A stretch of DNA of 64,000 nt from Alphaproteobacteria bacterium (lineage in GTDB: Bacteria; Pseudomonadota; Alphaproteobacteria; Micavibrionales; Micavibrionaceae), in assembly GCA_030750865.1 (NCBI GenBank), contig JASMHE010000008.1, positions 620,001-684,000 of the forward strand, read 5' to 3'. The notes under the pieces are model-generated. The model worked only from the letters and a program-made list of their open reading frames with translations, made no database searches and had not been told where the DNA came from. A program made the position numbers and the translations under genes. Of the stretch, positions 56,038-64,000 are shown piece after piece (within the stretch, counting starts at the first letter, position 1; each line of letters opens with the position of its first letter).

Positions 56038-59000
56038 TTATTCTTCGCTCTCGCCAGCTCGATCGGCTTGATCAGCGTTATATTCGTCGAGGAAGTCTTT
56101 GAACATATCAACTTCGCTGACAATGCTGCGCAACGTTTCCTGATCGGCGATAATCGTGTTCTGGCGCGAACGTGAAATAACCTCGAACAAACGCGCGCGG
56201 GTTGTGCGCTTCATCTTGTCTCCGAAGCGGGAGCGCAAATTGGCGATCGCCACACGATCCCCTGCAAGGTTCAACGCCACAGCACGGTTTAGAATAAGTT
56301 CGGCCTGCTCTTCGGTCAGCGGCGCATTATCGCCGATTTTCTCGTCCAGAATTAACAGATTGATGGCATCCGCCGCATCTTCCCAAAGCCCGGCTTTCCA
56401 AGCAATATCGGCGCGCAATCGATTGACTGGTATTGATGTCCCCAGCGCATCTAACGTCTCCAAAGCTTCCTCGGCCTTGCCTTGTTGAGACAAGGCGCGG
56501 GCTTGTAACAGGTTAATTTCAAACAATCCGGCATCATCATCAAGTGTCGTCCGGATATCCCGCGCGATGGCAAGGGCATCGAGTGCTTTTTCAGGCTTTT
56601 TATCCAGCAAGTAGATCGTTCCCAAACGCACAGCGGATTCCGCACGATCTTCGTTCGCCAAACGGAAATCAACCTGATGCTGCAAGAGCTGTGATGCACG
56701 CCCCATAAGTTCGGCTTCGACCAAGCGTTCAGCCAAGCGGCGAATAACGACATCGCCATCTCTGCCAGCAGGTGTTAGCTCGCGGAATTCTTCGAATAAC
56801 GTCACAGCATCCAGCGCCGACAAATCCTCTTTATGCACCAGAATATCTTCGAACTGGTCACGCATATAATCGGTAATATCCTGACTGATATTCGCATCCG
56901 GTCTGAGGCTGGTTGCCTCACGCAAAATGGTAAAACCACGCATAAAGACGTCTTGTTCAATATATAAACGCCCCAGCATAAAGTTGATTTGCGCCTCAAG
57001 CTCGTCACCGCGCCACGCAAAACGCAAGCCCTCTAAACGATCAATCGCTTCTTTGGCCGAGATTTCGTCCTGACTATATTCCAGCATCACCAGCGCAAGT
57101 CCGGCCTTCGCACGGAACAAATCATCATACCCCTTTGTCAAAGGCACCCAGAAGCTTTTCGCCAGGTCATATTCACCGCTAATACTATGCGCAACGCCCT
57201 TCAGATATGCCGCATTTGCGCGCTTGGCCGGCCATAAATCATCTTCGTTAATCTTGATCACGGCCAGCAAACGTTCGGCCGTCAGGACATCACCATTGCG
57301 CAGCGCAATCTCGGCCAGTTTCAGTCCGATACGCTGCAACAGATCATTCGGATAATCCATCAGGACATACATATTATCGGGCAATATTTCTGCCGCCTGC
57401 CGCCAATCTTCGAGCCATGCAAGCGTATAAGCCCGCCAATAATCCAGTTCGGAATATTCTTTCAATGACGGATGGAACAAGTCCTGATACGCATATTCAT
57501 ATTTCCCTGAAATCGCATAAGCGGCCCCGCGCAATGCTCTGTATTCCAGACTATTCACCACCGGCGGATAAATATATGCCGCATGTTTCAGAAAACCGAT
57601 CGCTTCTTGCCCGCGGTTATTGGATAGATTCATCTTTGCCAGCGTTACAAGGTCTTGTGCTTTACCTGCATTATCCTTGTTCGAAGCCGAAGTCAGCAAA
57701 ATGCGCTGATTTTCTTCCAATGTCCGCTTTCCACCCAGCATCCAGCGGTCAAAGTCGAAAATCTGCACAATTTCTTCTTTCGTGCCTTCTTCTGCCTGCG
57801 GGCTCTTCGGGGCTTCCTCTTCAGAGATAACCGACGCATCCCTTACATTTTCGCGCATTTTCCGTGTGTTCATATCCCGGCGGGACGATAGCGCCAAACC
57901 ATCCGGCCGCTTGATACCGATACCGGTTGATTGCGTTTCAACAACCAAATCGTCAGCTTCCGGTTTTACAGCCAGACCAACCGCTGAATAGAATGTGTCA
58001 AAATCAACAAAATCATGCGGCATGCCTGCAAATTGCTCGGCCGAACTCACCGTCACCAGAACAAGTTCATCACCAACCGCAGGATCGCGCACTTTGAAAA
58101 TGCCCGTAATATCTTTCAGCGGCCAGACAACCTCGCCATTACGCACCTTGTCTTCTTTCGAGAAGACCGTGCGGAAATCAACAGGCGGAAACGGTCCCGG
58201 TTCTTCTTGGACATAAAGACGCCAGACGAGTCCGCCGCCCTCACCATAGAAATGGTAATCTTTATACGCGTCGGGCAGACGGGCATGGTACAATGTGCCC
58301 GCCGGTGTATCGACACGTTTAAACGCGCCAATTTCATCGGCCAGCGGTCCGCTTGCCAACGGCTCGACCTGCAAAACAGTATCAACAAAATAATATAAAT
58401 TCGTACCGCGTTTATACACGGCAATCCCGACCGCTTCGGTCAACGATAATGTGAACACGGTCGGCTCGGCAAAGGCTTCGTCCCCTTCATTTTCCAACGG
58501 GTTCGTTTTGACAACTGTCTTCGCCGGTTCTACATCCGCGCTTGCCGCTGCAGACTCTGCCGCTGTTTGGGCCTGTTCGCTATCCGGTTTATCAGCGGGC
58601 AGTTCCACTTGAACAGGAACATTTTTCACAGTCCGGTTAAGCGGTTTCGGCAAAGGCGGCGGGACCATATCGCTCTGCACAACCTTTTTATCTTTTGTGT
58701 CTGCCTCCGTAGAATCATCCGTTTGTGGCGGCGTCTGTACCGCGTCACCGGTACTTTGATCCTGTGCGTCTTGCGTCTGGTCTGACGCAGGCGGCGCGCC
58801 AAACACATCAAACACCAAACGGTTTCCGATTTTAAAATCACGCATATCGCGCGCTTGATCCAGCGTCAATGCAATCACGACCTGCCCTGTCCGGGGGCGG
58901 CGTATCGTGGCATCTTCAAAAACGCCGAGAGACAGAATATCCGTCAAATCAACGTCATATACGGCATCTGATGTAATGGTAATTTCAACACGATCATCTG

Positions 59001-59163
59001 CTGTCTTTTCGACCTGATGGTCAACCGTTTCGGGGAAATCAAAAACAAGGCGCGTATAGTCATCGTGAATACCGCTACGGACATTCACAGCTTGCTGTGC
59101 ATATGAAGGAGAATTACACAGGCAAATCAATGACAAAACTAAAACCAGAACTACGCGTTTCAT
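56038..59163 (-). CDS. Large periplasmic TPR-repeat protein of the flagellar motor region
   Basis: 1041 residues. A signal peptide (MKRVVLVLVLSLI, ending SPSYA near 22) is followed by an AMIN-like beta domain (about 25-128: RLVFDFPETVDHQV, NRLVFDVFG), an acidic Gln/Thr/Pro-rich linker (about 130-235), a second beta part (about 240-420), and an all-helical region from about 490 to 1010 made of degenerate TPRs (LVTLAKMNLSNNRGQEAIGF, ALDALAIARDI, EALETLDALG). No catalytic motif. It precedes nothing but follows the two MotB-like genes in the same direction, so a structural role in the motor or in peptidoglycan attachment is the reasonable guess. Confidence 0.82.
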   Translation of the reverse strand: MKRVVLVLVLSLICLCNSPSYAQQAVNVRSGIHDDYTRLVFDFPETVDHQVEKTADDRVEITITSDAVYDVDLTDILSLGVFEDATIRRPRTGQVVIALTLDQARDMRDFKIGNRLVFDVFGAPPASDQTQDAQDQSTGDAVQTPPQTDDSTEADTKDKKVVQSDMVPPPLPKPLNRTVKNVPVQVELPADKPDSEQAQTAAESAAASADVEPAKTVVKTNPLENEGDEAFAEPTVFTLSLTEAVGIAVYKRGTNLYYFVDTVLQVEPLASGPLADEIGAFKRVDTPAGTLYHARLPDAYKDYHFYGEGGGLVWRLYVQEEPGPFPPVDFRTVFSKEDKVRNGEVVWPLKDITGIFKVRDPAVGDELVLVTVSSAEQFAGMPHDFVDFDTFYSAVGLAVKPEADDLVVETQSTGIGIKRPDGLALSSRRDMNTRKMRENVRDASVISEEEAPKSPQAEEGTKEEIVQIFDFDRWMLGGKRTLEENQRILLTSASNKDNAGKAQDLVTLAKMNLSNNRGQEAIGFLKHAAYIYPPVVNSLEYRALRGAAYAISGKYEYAYQDLFHPSLKEYSELDYWRAYTLAWLEDWRQAAEILPDNMYVLMDYPNDLLQRIGLKLAEIALRNGDVLTAERLLAVIKINEDDLWPAKRANAAYLKGVAHSISGEYDLAKSFWVPLTKGYDDLFRAKAGLALVMLEYSQDEISAKEAIDRLEGLRFAWRGDELEAQINFMLGRLYIEQDVFMRGFTILREATSLRPDANISQDITDYMRDQFEDILVHKEDLSALDAVTLFEEFRELTPAGRDGDVVIRRLAERLVEAELMGRASQLLQHQVDFRLANEDRAESAVRLGTIYLLDKKPEKALDALAIARDIRTTLDDDAGLFEINLLQARALSQQGKAEEALETLDALGTSIPVNRLRADIAWKAGLWEDAADAINLLILDEKIGDNAPLTEEQAELILNRAVALNLAGDRVAIANLRSRFGDKMKRTTRARLFEVISRSRQNTIIADQETLRSIVSEVDMFKDFLDEYNADQADRAGESEE

Positions 59164-59229
59164 ATATTAAAACTGCCACAGGAAAGGACTCACGGCAAGA
59201 GACCTTGCGGTCCTACGGTCATTTTATCA

Positions 59230-60036
59230 TCATTGAAAAATCAAATCGGGGGTAAAAGTCCGTTTTTCACCATCATCTGACATAATAATAATGTCAATAC
59301 GATCGGCCACTTCCCGCCTTTCCTGCTCATCCGTGATTGAATCAAGACTATCGTACAAGGCACTGGAATAGCCTGAAATAGCAATATTTCTTCGGTATCC
59401 GACGGCTTCAAACACAGCGGCAACCGTTGCCGCCTTTTGCATAGAGGCTTCCCATTGCCGCTGGTATCGTTCGCCAGCCGAAGAAATGCGCGGAATCACA
59501 TGACCCTGTATCTCGATACGGTTGCGAATGCGCCGTAAAATACCGGCCACAGCGTAAAGTGTTTCCCGTCCCTCATCCGAGAGCGTGTCATCATCACCCA
59601 CAAACAGAAAATCAACCGGCACCGATAGAATCAGGCGGTCTTTTTGCAGCGTAAACCAAACTTTGCGCAGCGCTTCATTTTCATCAATGTCCGATAAAAT
59701 AATTTTTTCGACATACCCCAAATCCAGCGCTTCGTTCGATCCGATATGCTTTAAACTGAATGACTTTTCCGATCCCGCCCTGAAGCGCGCGCCATACTCG
59801 GTATAAAACTCTGTCTTAAGCGCCGTTGTCATGCCATCCCATGCATCTTTATCCGGATCAGACATAGAGAACAGCAAAACAAAGAACGTTAGCATCAATG
59901 CCATCACATCCGTGAAAGATACAAGCCACGCCTGTGACTGCTCTTCCTGATCACCGCCGGATGACGGCAAAGCCTTGCCTTTTTTGTTTTTCCCCGACTT
60001 GGATTTCGCGGATGCGGGCGATGTCGACAAAACCAT
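59230..60036 (-). CDS. motB: MotB-type stator protein with membrane aspartate
   Basis: 268 residues from the ATG at 60036. Basic N-terminus (KSKSGKNKKGK), then the stator helix SFTDVMALMLTFFVLLFSMS with Asp43, the proton-carrying residue of MotB, and a C-terminal OmpA-like peptidoglycan-binding domain (about 150-255: LSVPVDFLFVGDD, IEIQGHV, AVFEAVGYRRNIAISGYSS). It starts one base after the upstream MotB-like gene ends. motA is not in the window. A start four codons or so earlier is possible but lacks a binding site. Confidence 0.88.
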   Translation of the reverse strand: MVLSTSPASAKSKSGKNKKGKALPSSGGDQEEQSQAWLVSFTDVMALMLTFFVLLFSMSDPDKDAWDGMTTALKTEFYTEYGARFRAGSEKSFSLKHIGSNEALDLGYVEKIILSDIDENEALRKVWFTLQKDRLILSVPVDFLFVGDDDTLSDEGRETLYAVAGILRRIRNRIEIQGHVIPRISSAGERYQRQWEASMQKAATVAAVFEAVGYRRNIAISGYSSALYDSLDSITDEQERREVADRIDIIIMSDDGEKRTFTPDLIFQ

Positions 60037-60037
60037 A

Positions 60038-60859
60038 TTACCGCCCCCCTCTTTCATTCATGCTCTGTTCACTTACAAGCGGCACATAGCGACTGAAGAA
60101 AAGCTCGACAAAGTAACTGTTCTCATCGCCGGATAAGCGCTCTCCGCCGGAATCCGAAATATTCGCGTGCAGTAAATGTTTGGGGATACCTGCCTTTTCA
60201 AGGCGCGCCGTCAGCGATGACACTTTATCAAAATAATCTTTCAGCAATACCGGATTTTCATTGGCTAGCTGCGCCGGACTTGCATCCACATTCAGCACAA
60301 CCGCAACCTGATAAGGGCGCCCTTCATATTTTCGTTTCATGAAGGCGGCAAATGTCGGGGCAAAATCCTGTCTCGCACCCTCTTCATCCCCATCGGCTGT
60401 AGAAATTTCCGGCGGCTGTGTTTCACCGGATGCGACACGGGCGGCAAATGTTTCTCCGTCGAGCATTTCGTCAAACACATCATACGGCACTTTCAGATAC
60501 AACTCGCCACGAATATCATTGATTTGCGCTTCATATCCGGTCAATTCCGCATTAAACATGGCCTGCAGTCTTTCAAGCGCACTGCCTTGCCCCGACGATC
60601 GATCTTCATGCGCTGTTTCGGACGGCATATCGCCACTTTGGACTTTTTGCGCAAGTAATTGATCATAATGCGATCCGAATGTCTTGCCGATGCTTTCCAT
60701 GATCGGATCGACTTTGTCTTCTTCAAAATTTGAAATCGCATTCATGACAATAAAAAAGGCCAGCAACATAATAAACAAGGCCAGCGCCAGCAATTGCCCT
60801 GACTTGCCGTTTCCTTGATCTTCTGATTGTTGTTGCTGTGCGTTATCTAATAGTGTCAT
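60038..60859 (-). CDS. MotB-like protein without the membrane aspartate
   Basis: 273 residues. One hydrophobic helix near 23-43 (LLALALFIMLLAFFIVMN) sits where the MotB stator helix is, but no Asp is in it. The remainder resembles a degenerate OmpA-like domain (VAVVLNVDASPAQ, AGIPKHLLHANI). It is directly followed by the canonical MotB gene, and the two are likely partners. It may be a structural rather than conducting subunit. Confidence 0.75.
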   Translation of the reverse strand: MTLLDNAQQQQSEDQGNGKSGQLLALALFIMLLAFFIVMNAISNFEEDKVDPIMESIGKTFGSHYDQLLAQKVQSGDMPSETAHEDRSSGQGSALERLQAMFNAELTGYEAQINDIRGELYLKVPYDVFDEMLDGETFAARVASGETQPPEISTADGDEEGARQDFAPTFAAFMKRKYEGRPYQVAVVLNVDASPAQLANENPVLLKDYFDKVSSLTARLEKAGIPKHLLHANISDSGGERLSGDENSYFVELFFSRYVPLVSEQSMNERGGR

Positions 60860-60914
60860 AGCGTGTTATTATACCATTTCGTTGGTTAATAATAACACCT
60901 AATCTGCAAAAGAT

Positions 60915-61568
60915 TTAGTCAAAATCCGCCAATAATTTATCGATATCCGCCTGAGTCGGAACATCATCCGGCATCTGTGGCCCGTTCAGAAGTGCGCTAT
61001 CATCATTCCGCCTCTTCTCTTCTTGCCGATCAGCATCACCTTCTTCAGACGACGCATCCACATCATGCCCTAACATCGCCAGAATATGACGCACCTTTGC
61101 ATCAATGTCCTTTAATGTCCCCACGACTTTACTGATTCGCTGCCCCGTAATATCCTGAAACGTGCAAGCTTCGAATATCTTGATAACCTGCCCTTCAATC
61201 GTCTGTTTATCCGGCATCTGTTCAACCAGACACGCCTGTATCGCTTCACAGGAATCCATGATCGCGCCGGTCGCATCTTCCGTTGCGCCGACAACCGCAT
61301 CCAGTTCATCCGTTGCCGCAGGAATATGCCTTTGATTAATGTCACCGGCCCCTAACTTCCCTATTTCAGCCCGCGTGTCCTGAATAACACCCTTTAACGC
61401 ACTAATTTCTTTAAATATACCGGCGTCATGCGCATCTTTTTTATGAATCGCTTTTGCAAGAACAGAATTAATCAACTGAATCACTTCATCCCGTTCATAA
61501 ACATCGCGATCAATCACAACAGTGTCGCAATTGTCTTTAGTAAGTGAATCATCAGGGTGATTGGTCAT
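60915..61568 (-). CDS. cheZ: Protein phosphatase CheZ
   Basis: Dephosphorylates CheY-P. 217 residues from the ATG at 61568 (AAAGG ahead). The catalytic helix has Asp139 and Gln143 in TFQDITGQRISKVV, matching Asp143/Gln147 of E. coli. The C-terminal tip QADIDKLLADFD is the CheY-binding helix. cheY lies immediately upstream on the same strand. Confidence 0.9.
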   Translation of the reverse strand: MTNHPDDSLTKDNCDTVVIDRDVYERDEVIQLINSVLAKAIHKKDAHDAGIFKEISALKGVIQDTRAEIGKLGAGDINQRHIPAATDELDAVVGATEDATGAIMDSCEAIQACLVEQMPDKQTIEGQVIKIFEACTFQDITGQRISKVVGTLKDIDAKVRHILAMLGHDVDASSEEGDADRQEEKRRNDDSALLNGPQMPDDVPTQADIDKLLADFD

Positions 61569-61624
61569 ACTGACAAGCCTTTCCAAGAGAACATCAAAAT
61601 ACGAAAAACAGAAGAGTCAATCCG

Positions 61625-62014
61625 TTAAAATTCACCGAGAACGCTGGTGATTTTTTGTTTTAATGTGTCGGCATTGAACGGCTTCACGATGTAATTATTC
61701 ACACCGGCTTTCTTCGCCGCCACAACATTTTCTGTTTTGCTTTCCGCCGTCACCATAATGAAGGGCACATTGGCATTATCATCGCCTTTCGCGCGCACCT
61801 GTTTCAGTAAATCCAGTCCTGTCATCGGCTCCATATTCCAGTCAGAGATCACCAGCCCATATCGCTTATTCTTCATAGAATTCAGAGCCATTGTACCATC
61901 GGTCGCTTCATCAATATTACGGAACCCGATCTGGCGTAACAAATTCCCGATAATGCGCAGCATTGTTTTATAATCATCAACGATTAAAACATTCATATCC
62001 ATATCAACAGACAC
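61625..62014 (-). CDS. cheY: Chemotaxis response regulator CheY
   Basis: 129 residues, a single receiver domain: NVLIVDDYKTMLRII, phosphoacceptor Asp58 in VISDWNMEPMTG, and TAESKTENVVAAKKAG with the conserved switch Thr and the C-terminal Lys in VKPFNAD. Starts at GTG behind AAAGGA. Next to cheZ, whose product reverses its phosphorylation; it will bind FliM encoded nearby. Confidence 0.95.
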   Translation of the reverse strand: MSVDMDMNVLIVDDYKTMLRIIGNLLRQIGFRNIDEATDGTMALNSMKNKRYGLVISDWNMEPMTGLDLLKQVRAKGDDNANVPFIMVTAESKTENVVAAKKAGVNNYIVKPFNADTLKQKITSVLGEF

Positions 62015-62067
62015 ATCTATATCCTTTCATATGCGCTTCATTTTCTTCGTTGTGCAGGCGACACCAT

Positions 62068-62099
62068 CATCATAAGACACTGGCATCATAAGACACTGG
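62068..62099. repeat. Perfect 16-base tandem duplication between cheY and motE
   Basis: CATCATAAGACACTGG occurs twice in direct succession (62068-62083 and 62084-62099), followed by another CAT. The 269-base spacer also has a CCGATC/GATCGG palindrome at 62243-62256. Confidence 0.85.
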
Positions 62100-62257
62100 C
62101 ATTCCGCACAATTCACGTTTGGCACGACATCGCCGCGCCGGACACAATCAAGGATAGCGGAGTTCAAAAACGGACCAAACTCATTTTTCAAAGGGAATTC
62201 AGGTGTAACCACCATCAGGAAAATAGGCAACGCGCATAGAGGCCGATCGAGATCGGA

Positions 62258-62296
62258 TTAGCGTGAGAGGTTAACGTGAAAAATTAGCGTGAAAGG
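62258..62296. repeat. 13-base tandem triplication including the motE stop codon
   Basis: Three 13-base units begin at 62258, 62271 and 62284 with TTAGCGTGA, TTAACGTGA and TTAGCGTGA. The third holds the last three codons and stop of motE read on the minus strand, so the gene end has been copied twice downstream. Confidence 0.85.
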
Positions 62297-62994
62297 GCTG
62301 GCATCTGTTTTTCTTGCGCAAGCATCAACGTCACGGTACGCGCACGATCCGCATTCATCGCCGCGATAATCGGGGCCGATTTCCGTTCGGACATATTCAT
62401 CAACACATCCACCAGAATATCCAGATCAAGCGTGTTAAAGATACGTGCCGCATCTTTTGCTTTCATGCCTTCATATATTTTCACAAGGCTTTGCATGCGC
62501 CGTTCATTTTCGGCATCCTGCTTATCAAGCATCTTTTCAATTTCGCCTTGCACGGCTGTCAGCTCACGCATTTTCTGCTCAAGCTCTCTTTCAGCCGCTT
62601 CAAGAAGTGCTTCACGCATCAGCAATTCCTGCTCGCGTTGCTCGATCACTTCGCGCCGCTCGGCCAGATCTTTGTAAAGCTGTACCTGAACGTCCGAAAA
62701 TTCAATGTCATCATTCACCGGATCAACCCAATCCGTCAGCGGGTTATCCTCATCCATAATATCCTGTTCGGATTCCATGCCTTGAAATTCGTCTTCATCA
62801 CCCAGAATGATCACGCCACCGGATTCATCGGCATTGTCGGCCGCCGCATCACCTTCTGCGGCGCTCTCCTCCTGCTGCGCAAGCGCATCACCAACACCCT
62901 GAACACCAACAAGAAAGTCACCAATTCGTATCGAAAAAGAAAGCAGCGACACAAGAATAAGGACCGACAGAAAATTCGGACGAACCAAACGCAT
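62284..62994 (-). CDS. motE: MotE-family flagellar motor chaperone
   Basis: 236 residues. A signal or anchor helix (SVLILVSLLSFSIRIG, about 9-25), an acidic spacer (about 40-95), a long coiled coil (about 105-175: REVIEQREQELLMREALLE), and a C-terminal MgtE-N-like part with YEGMKAKDAARIFNTLDLDIL and MNMSERKSAPIIAAM. MotE in Sinorhizobium is a periplasmic chaperone for MotC, so the name is by family. It lies between the DUF6468 gene and cheY. Confidence 0.85.
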   Translation of the reverse strand: MRLVRPNFLSVLILVSLLSFSIRIGDFLVGVQGVGDALAQQEESAAEGDAAADNADESGGVIILGDEDEFQGMESEQDIMDEDNPLTDWVDPVNDDIEFSDVQVQLYKDLAERREVIEQREQELLMREALLEAAERELEQKMRELTAVQGEIEKMLDKQDAENERRMQSLVKIYEGMKAKDAARIFNTLDLDILVDVLMNMSERKSAPIIAAMNADRARTVTLMLAQEKQMPALSR

Positions 62995-62996
62995 TT

Positions 62997-63659
62997 TTAC
63001 GCCCCACTTCCCTTCTTGGCCTTACTCTGCACCAACGCTTCGTAAAGATCGCGCTCTGCTTCAGAATAAAAATCTTCATCACCCGGGAAGTCTTCTTCCT
63101 CATCATCAAGATCATCAAGCGCCGCGCCATCTGCATCAAATTCAGGGTCACGGATGACAAAGGCAGGAAAGTTTTCTTCGATCACGTCTTTGGTTGTATT
63201 CAAACGTTGGCGCGGTTTGTCCTTGCCATCATCAAAATGCGCGATATGGCCTTCGTCAGAATCTTCGCCATTGCTGTCTTCGTCATGGTCGCTATCCGCC
63301 GGTTGTGCGGTAATACCGCCACGACGGCCTTTTGATGAATGATCGATCGACTGTTCAAGACGACCGGCCAGACGATCTGCCGTATCGTTCATAAGCGATA
63401 ATTCATCGCGAAACGCCACAGCATCATCAATCAGTTCCTGCAAATCACGGCCGGCATCCTTTGACGCCTGTCTCATATTGCCGATCACATTTTCCGCATG
63501 CGTAATCTGTGTCGATAATTCCTGAATCAGTTTTTCAATCCCCGTACGGTTTTCTTTAAACGCACGCAGTGCCTTCGACAATTTTATTGCAAAAAAGATC
63601 GTGCCCGCCAGAAACAGCAGAATTAAACCGTCCATAATGACCGATACGAGTTCGTTCAT
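62997..63659 (-). CDS. DUF6468-type flagellar-cluster membrane protein
   Basis: 220 residues. One membrane helix at about 8-27 (VIMDGLILLFLAGTIFFAI), a helical coiled coil (about 30-105: LIQELSTQITHAENVIGNMR, ELSLMNDTADRLAGRLEQ), and a long acidic disordered tail (about 120-205, with DDLDDEEEDFPGDED). This matches the DUF6468 family that follows fliM in alphaproteobacteria. I recall related proteins linked to flagellum placement, but the function here is open. Its ATG overlaps the fliM stop. Confidence 0.75.
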   Translation of the reverse strand: MNELVSVIMDGLILLFLAGTIFFAIKLSKALRAFKENRTGIEKLIQELSTQITHAENVIGNMRQASKDAGRDLQELIDDAVAFRDELSLMNDTADRLAGRLEQSIDHSSKGRRGGITAQPADSDHDEDSNGEDSDEGHIAHFDDGKDKPRQRLNTTKDVIEENFPAFVIRDPEFDADGAALDDLDDEEEDFPGDEDFYSEAERDLYEALVQSKAKKGSGA

Positions 63660-64000
63660 TGATTATCATCCTCCTCTGCCGGTGGAATGTAGCGTTCAAT
63701 CCGGACAGATGCATGCCCCTGACGCTGGCCAACCGGCCCCCTGAACATCGGGAAGTTACCACAGCGCAGTTCAAGCTCGTCATCAATCGTCGTATTGAAC
63801 ATAATCTGCGTACCGACTTCCCAGTTCAGCATATCGTTCAACGAGACCGTTTTTTCACCGAGAATGGCCTGCAACTTCACATCCGTTTTATACAGCTCTT
63901 GCGTCAAGTGCGTTTCCCAGATCGAATCGCGACCAAATTTTTCACCCATGAACATCTGCAGCAGCAATTCACGGATCGGTTCCAATGTCGCGTATGGAAT
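63656..64000 (-). CDS. fliM: Flagellar motor switch protein FliM, C-terminal part
   Basis: The frame is open at the right edge; about 114 residues are visible. It shows the FliM C-terminal SpoA domain: IPYATLEPIRELLLQMFMGEKFG, then LGEKTVSLNDMLNWEVGTQIMFN and GPVGQRQGHASVRIE. FliM carries the CheY-P binding site on its N-terminus, outside the window. Four-base overlap with the DUF6468 gene. Confidence 0.93.
   Translation of the reverse strand: MPYATLEPIRELLLQMFMGEKFGRDSIWETHLTQELYKTDVKLQAILGEKTVSLNDMLNWEVGTQIMFNTTIDDELELRCGNFPMFRGPVGQRQGHASVRIERYIPPAEEDDNQ

Noticed and set aside
62027-62230. 67-codon minus-strand frame between motE and cheY
   Set aside because: It runs through the perfect 16-base tandem repeat, has no clear binding site, and looks like no known protein.
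1-64000. CRISPR array, insertion sequence or prophage
   Set aside because: No regularly spaced repeat array, transposase, integrase or phage structural gene was found; the tandem repeats seen are short and of low copy.

Overview
The window is a gene-dense stretch of bacterial chromosome, roughly half G+C by eye, almost certainly from an alphaproteobacterium. Several lines support this: TrcR (DUF1013), DUF1192, a YdcH/DUF465 protein, the cell-cycle kinase CckA next to fliQ-fliR-flhB, a direct-repeat SOS box (GTTC-N7-GTTC) upstream of recA, a split cytochrome bc1 operon (Rieske, cytochrome b, cytochrome c1), DUF6468, MotE and a FlhB C-terminal paralogue in the flagellar genes. The genus cannot be fixed from the sequence; a Rhodospirillales-like or Micavibrio-like lineage would fit.

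Layout. 1-4 kb: end of an unknown gene, ssb, then a two-gene unit of a CbxX-type AAA+ ATPase and a ClpP-like serine peptidase. 4-12.6 kb: uvrA, an unknown membrane protein, tRNA-Leu(CAA), a probable small RNA, ExoD-family protein, DsbB, a 41-residue membrane protein, a sugar transferase, a three-helix membrane protein, an HNH nuclease and a carboxylesterase. 12.6-18.8 kb: a Fur-box-controlled iron permease, gluQ, a small accessory module (XRE regulator plus GIY-YIG/DUF4357 protein), a nitrilase-type amidase, a UbiH-type hydroxylase and ComF. 18.9-31.7 kb: an 851-residue methyltransferase fusion of unknown function, a second methyltransferase, gloB, guaC, small DUF proteins, a quinone reductase, trcR, an aldehyde dehydrogenase, a Na/Pi transporter and DUF924. 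31.8-44.1 kb: bc1 complex, trmL, hemF, a DUF1285 protein and CCA-adding enzyme, a hybrid kinase and a LuxR-type regulator, a soluble lytic transglycosylase, dapA, smpB. 44.2-50.2 kb: adenine deaminase, recA, cckA. 50.2-64 kb: flagellar export (flhB, fliR, fliQ, fliO, fliP, FlhB paralogue), rod (flgB, flgC, fliE), motor and chemotaxis genes (two unlike MotB-type proteins, a 1041-residue TPR protein, cheZ, cheY, motE, DUF6468) and the end of fliM.

Working together: the flagellar block supplies the export gate, proximal rod, stator and switch, with CckA beside it as the cell-cycle regulator; bc1, ubiH-type and quinone-reductase genes belong to respiratory quinone metabolism; ssb, uvrA and recA belong to DNA repair, with an SOS operator recognised only at recA. 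The most unusual items are the AAA+/ClpP-like pair, the methyltransferase fusion with two Nudix-like segments, the XRE/GIY-YIG module, two candidate small RNAs with CCTCC-type motifs, and a recurring pattern of short tandem duplications just beyond gene 3' ends, three of which duplicate the stop codon itself.
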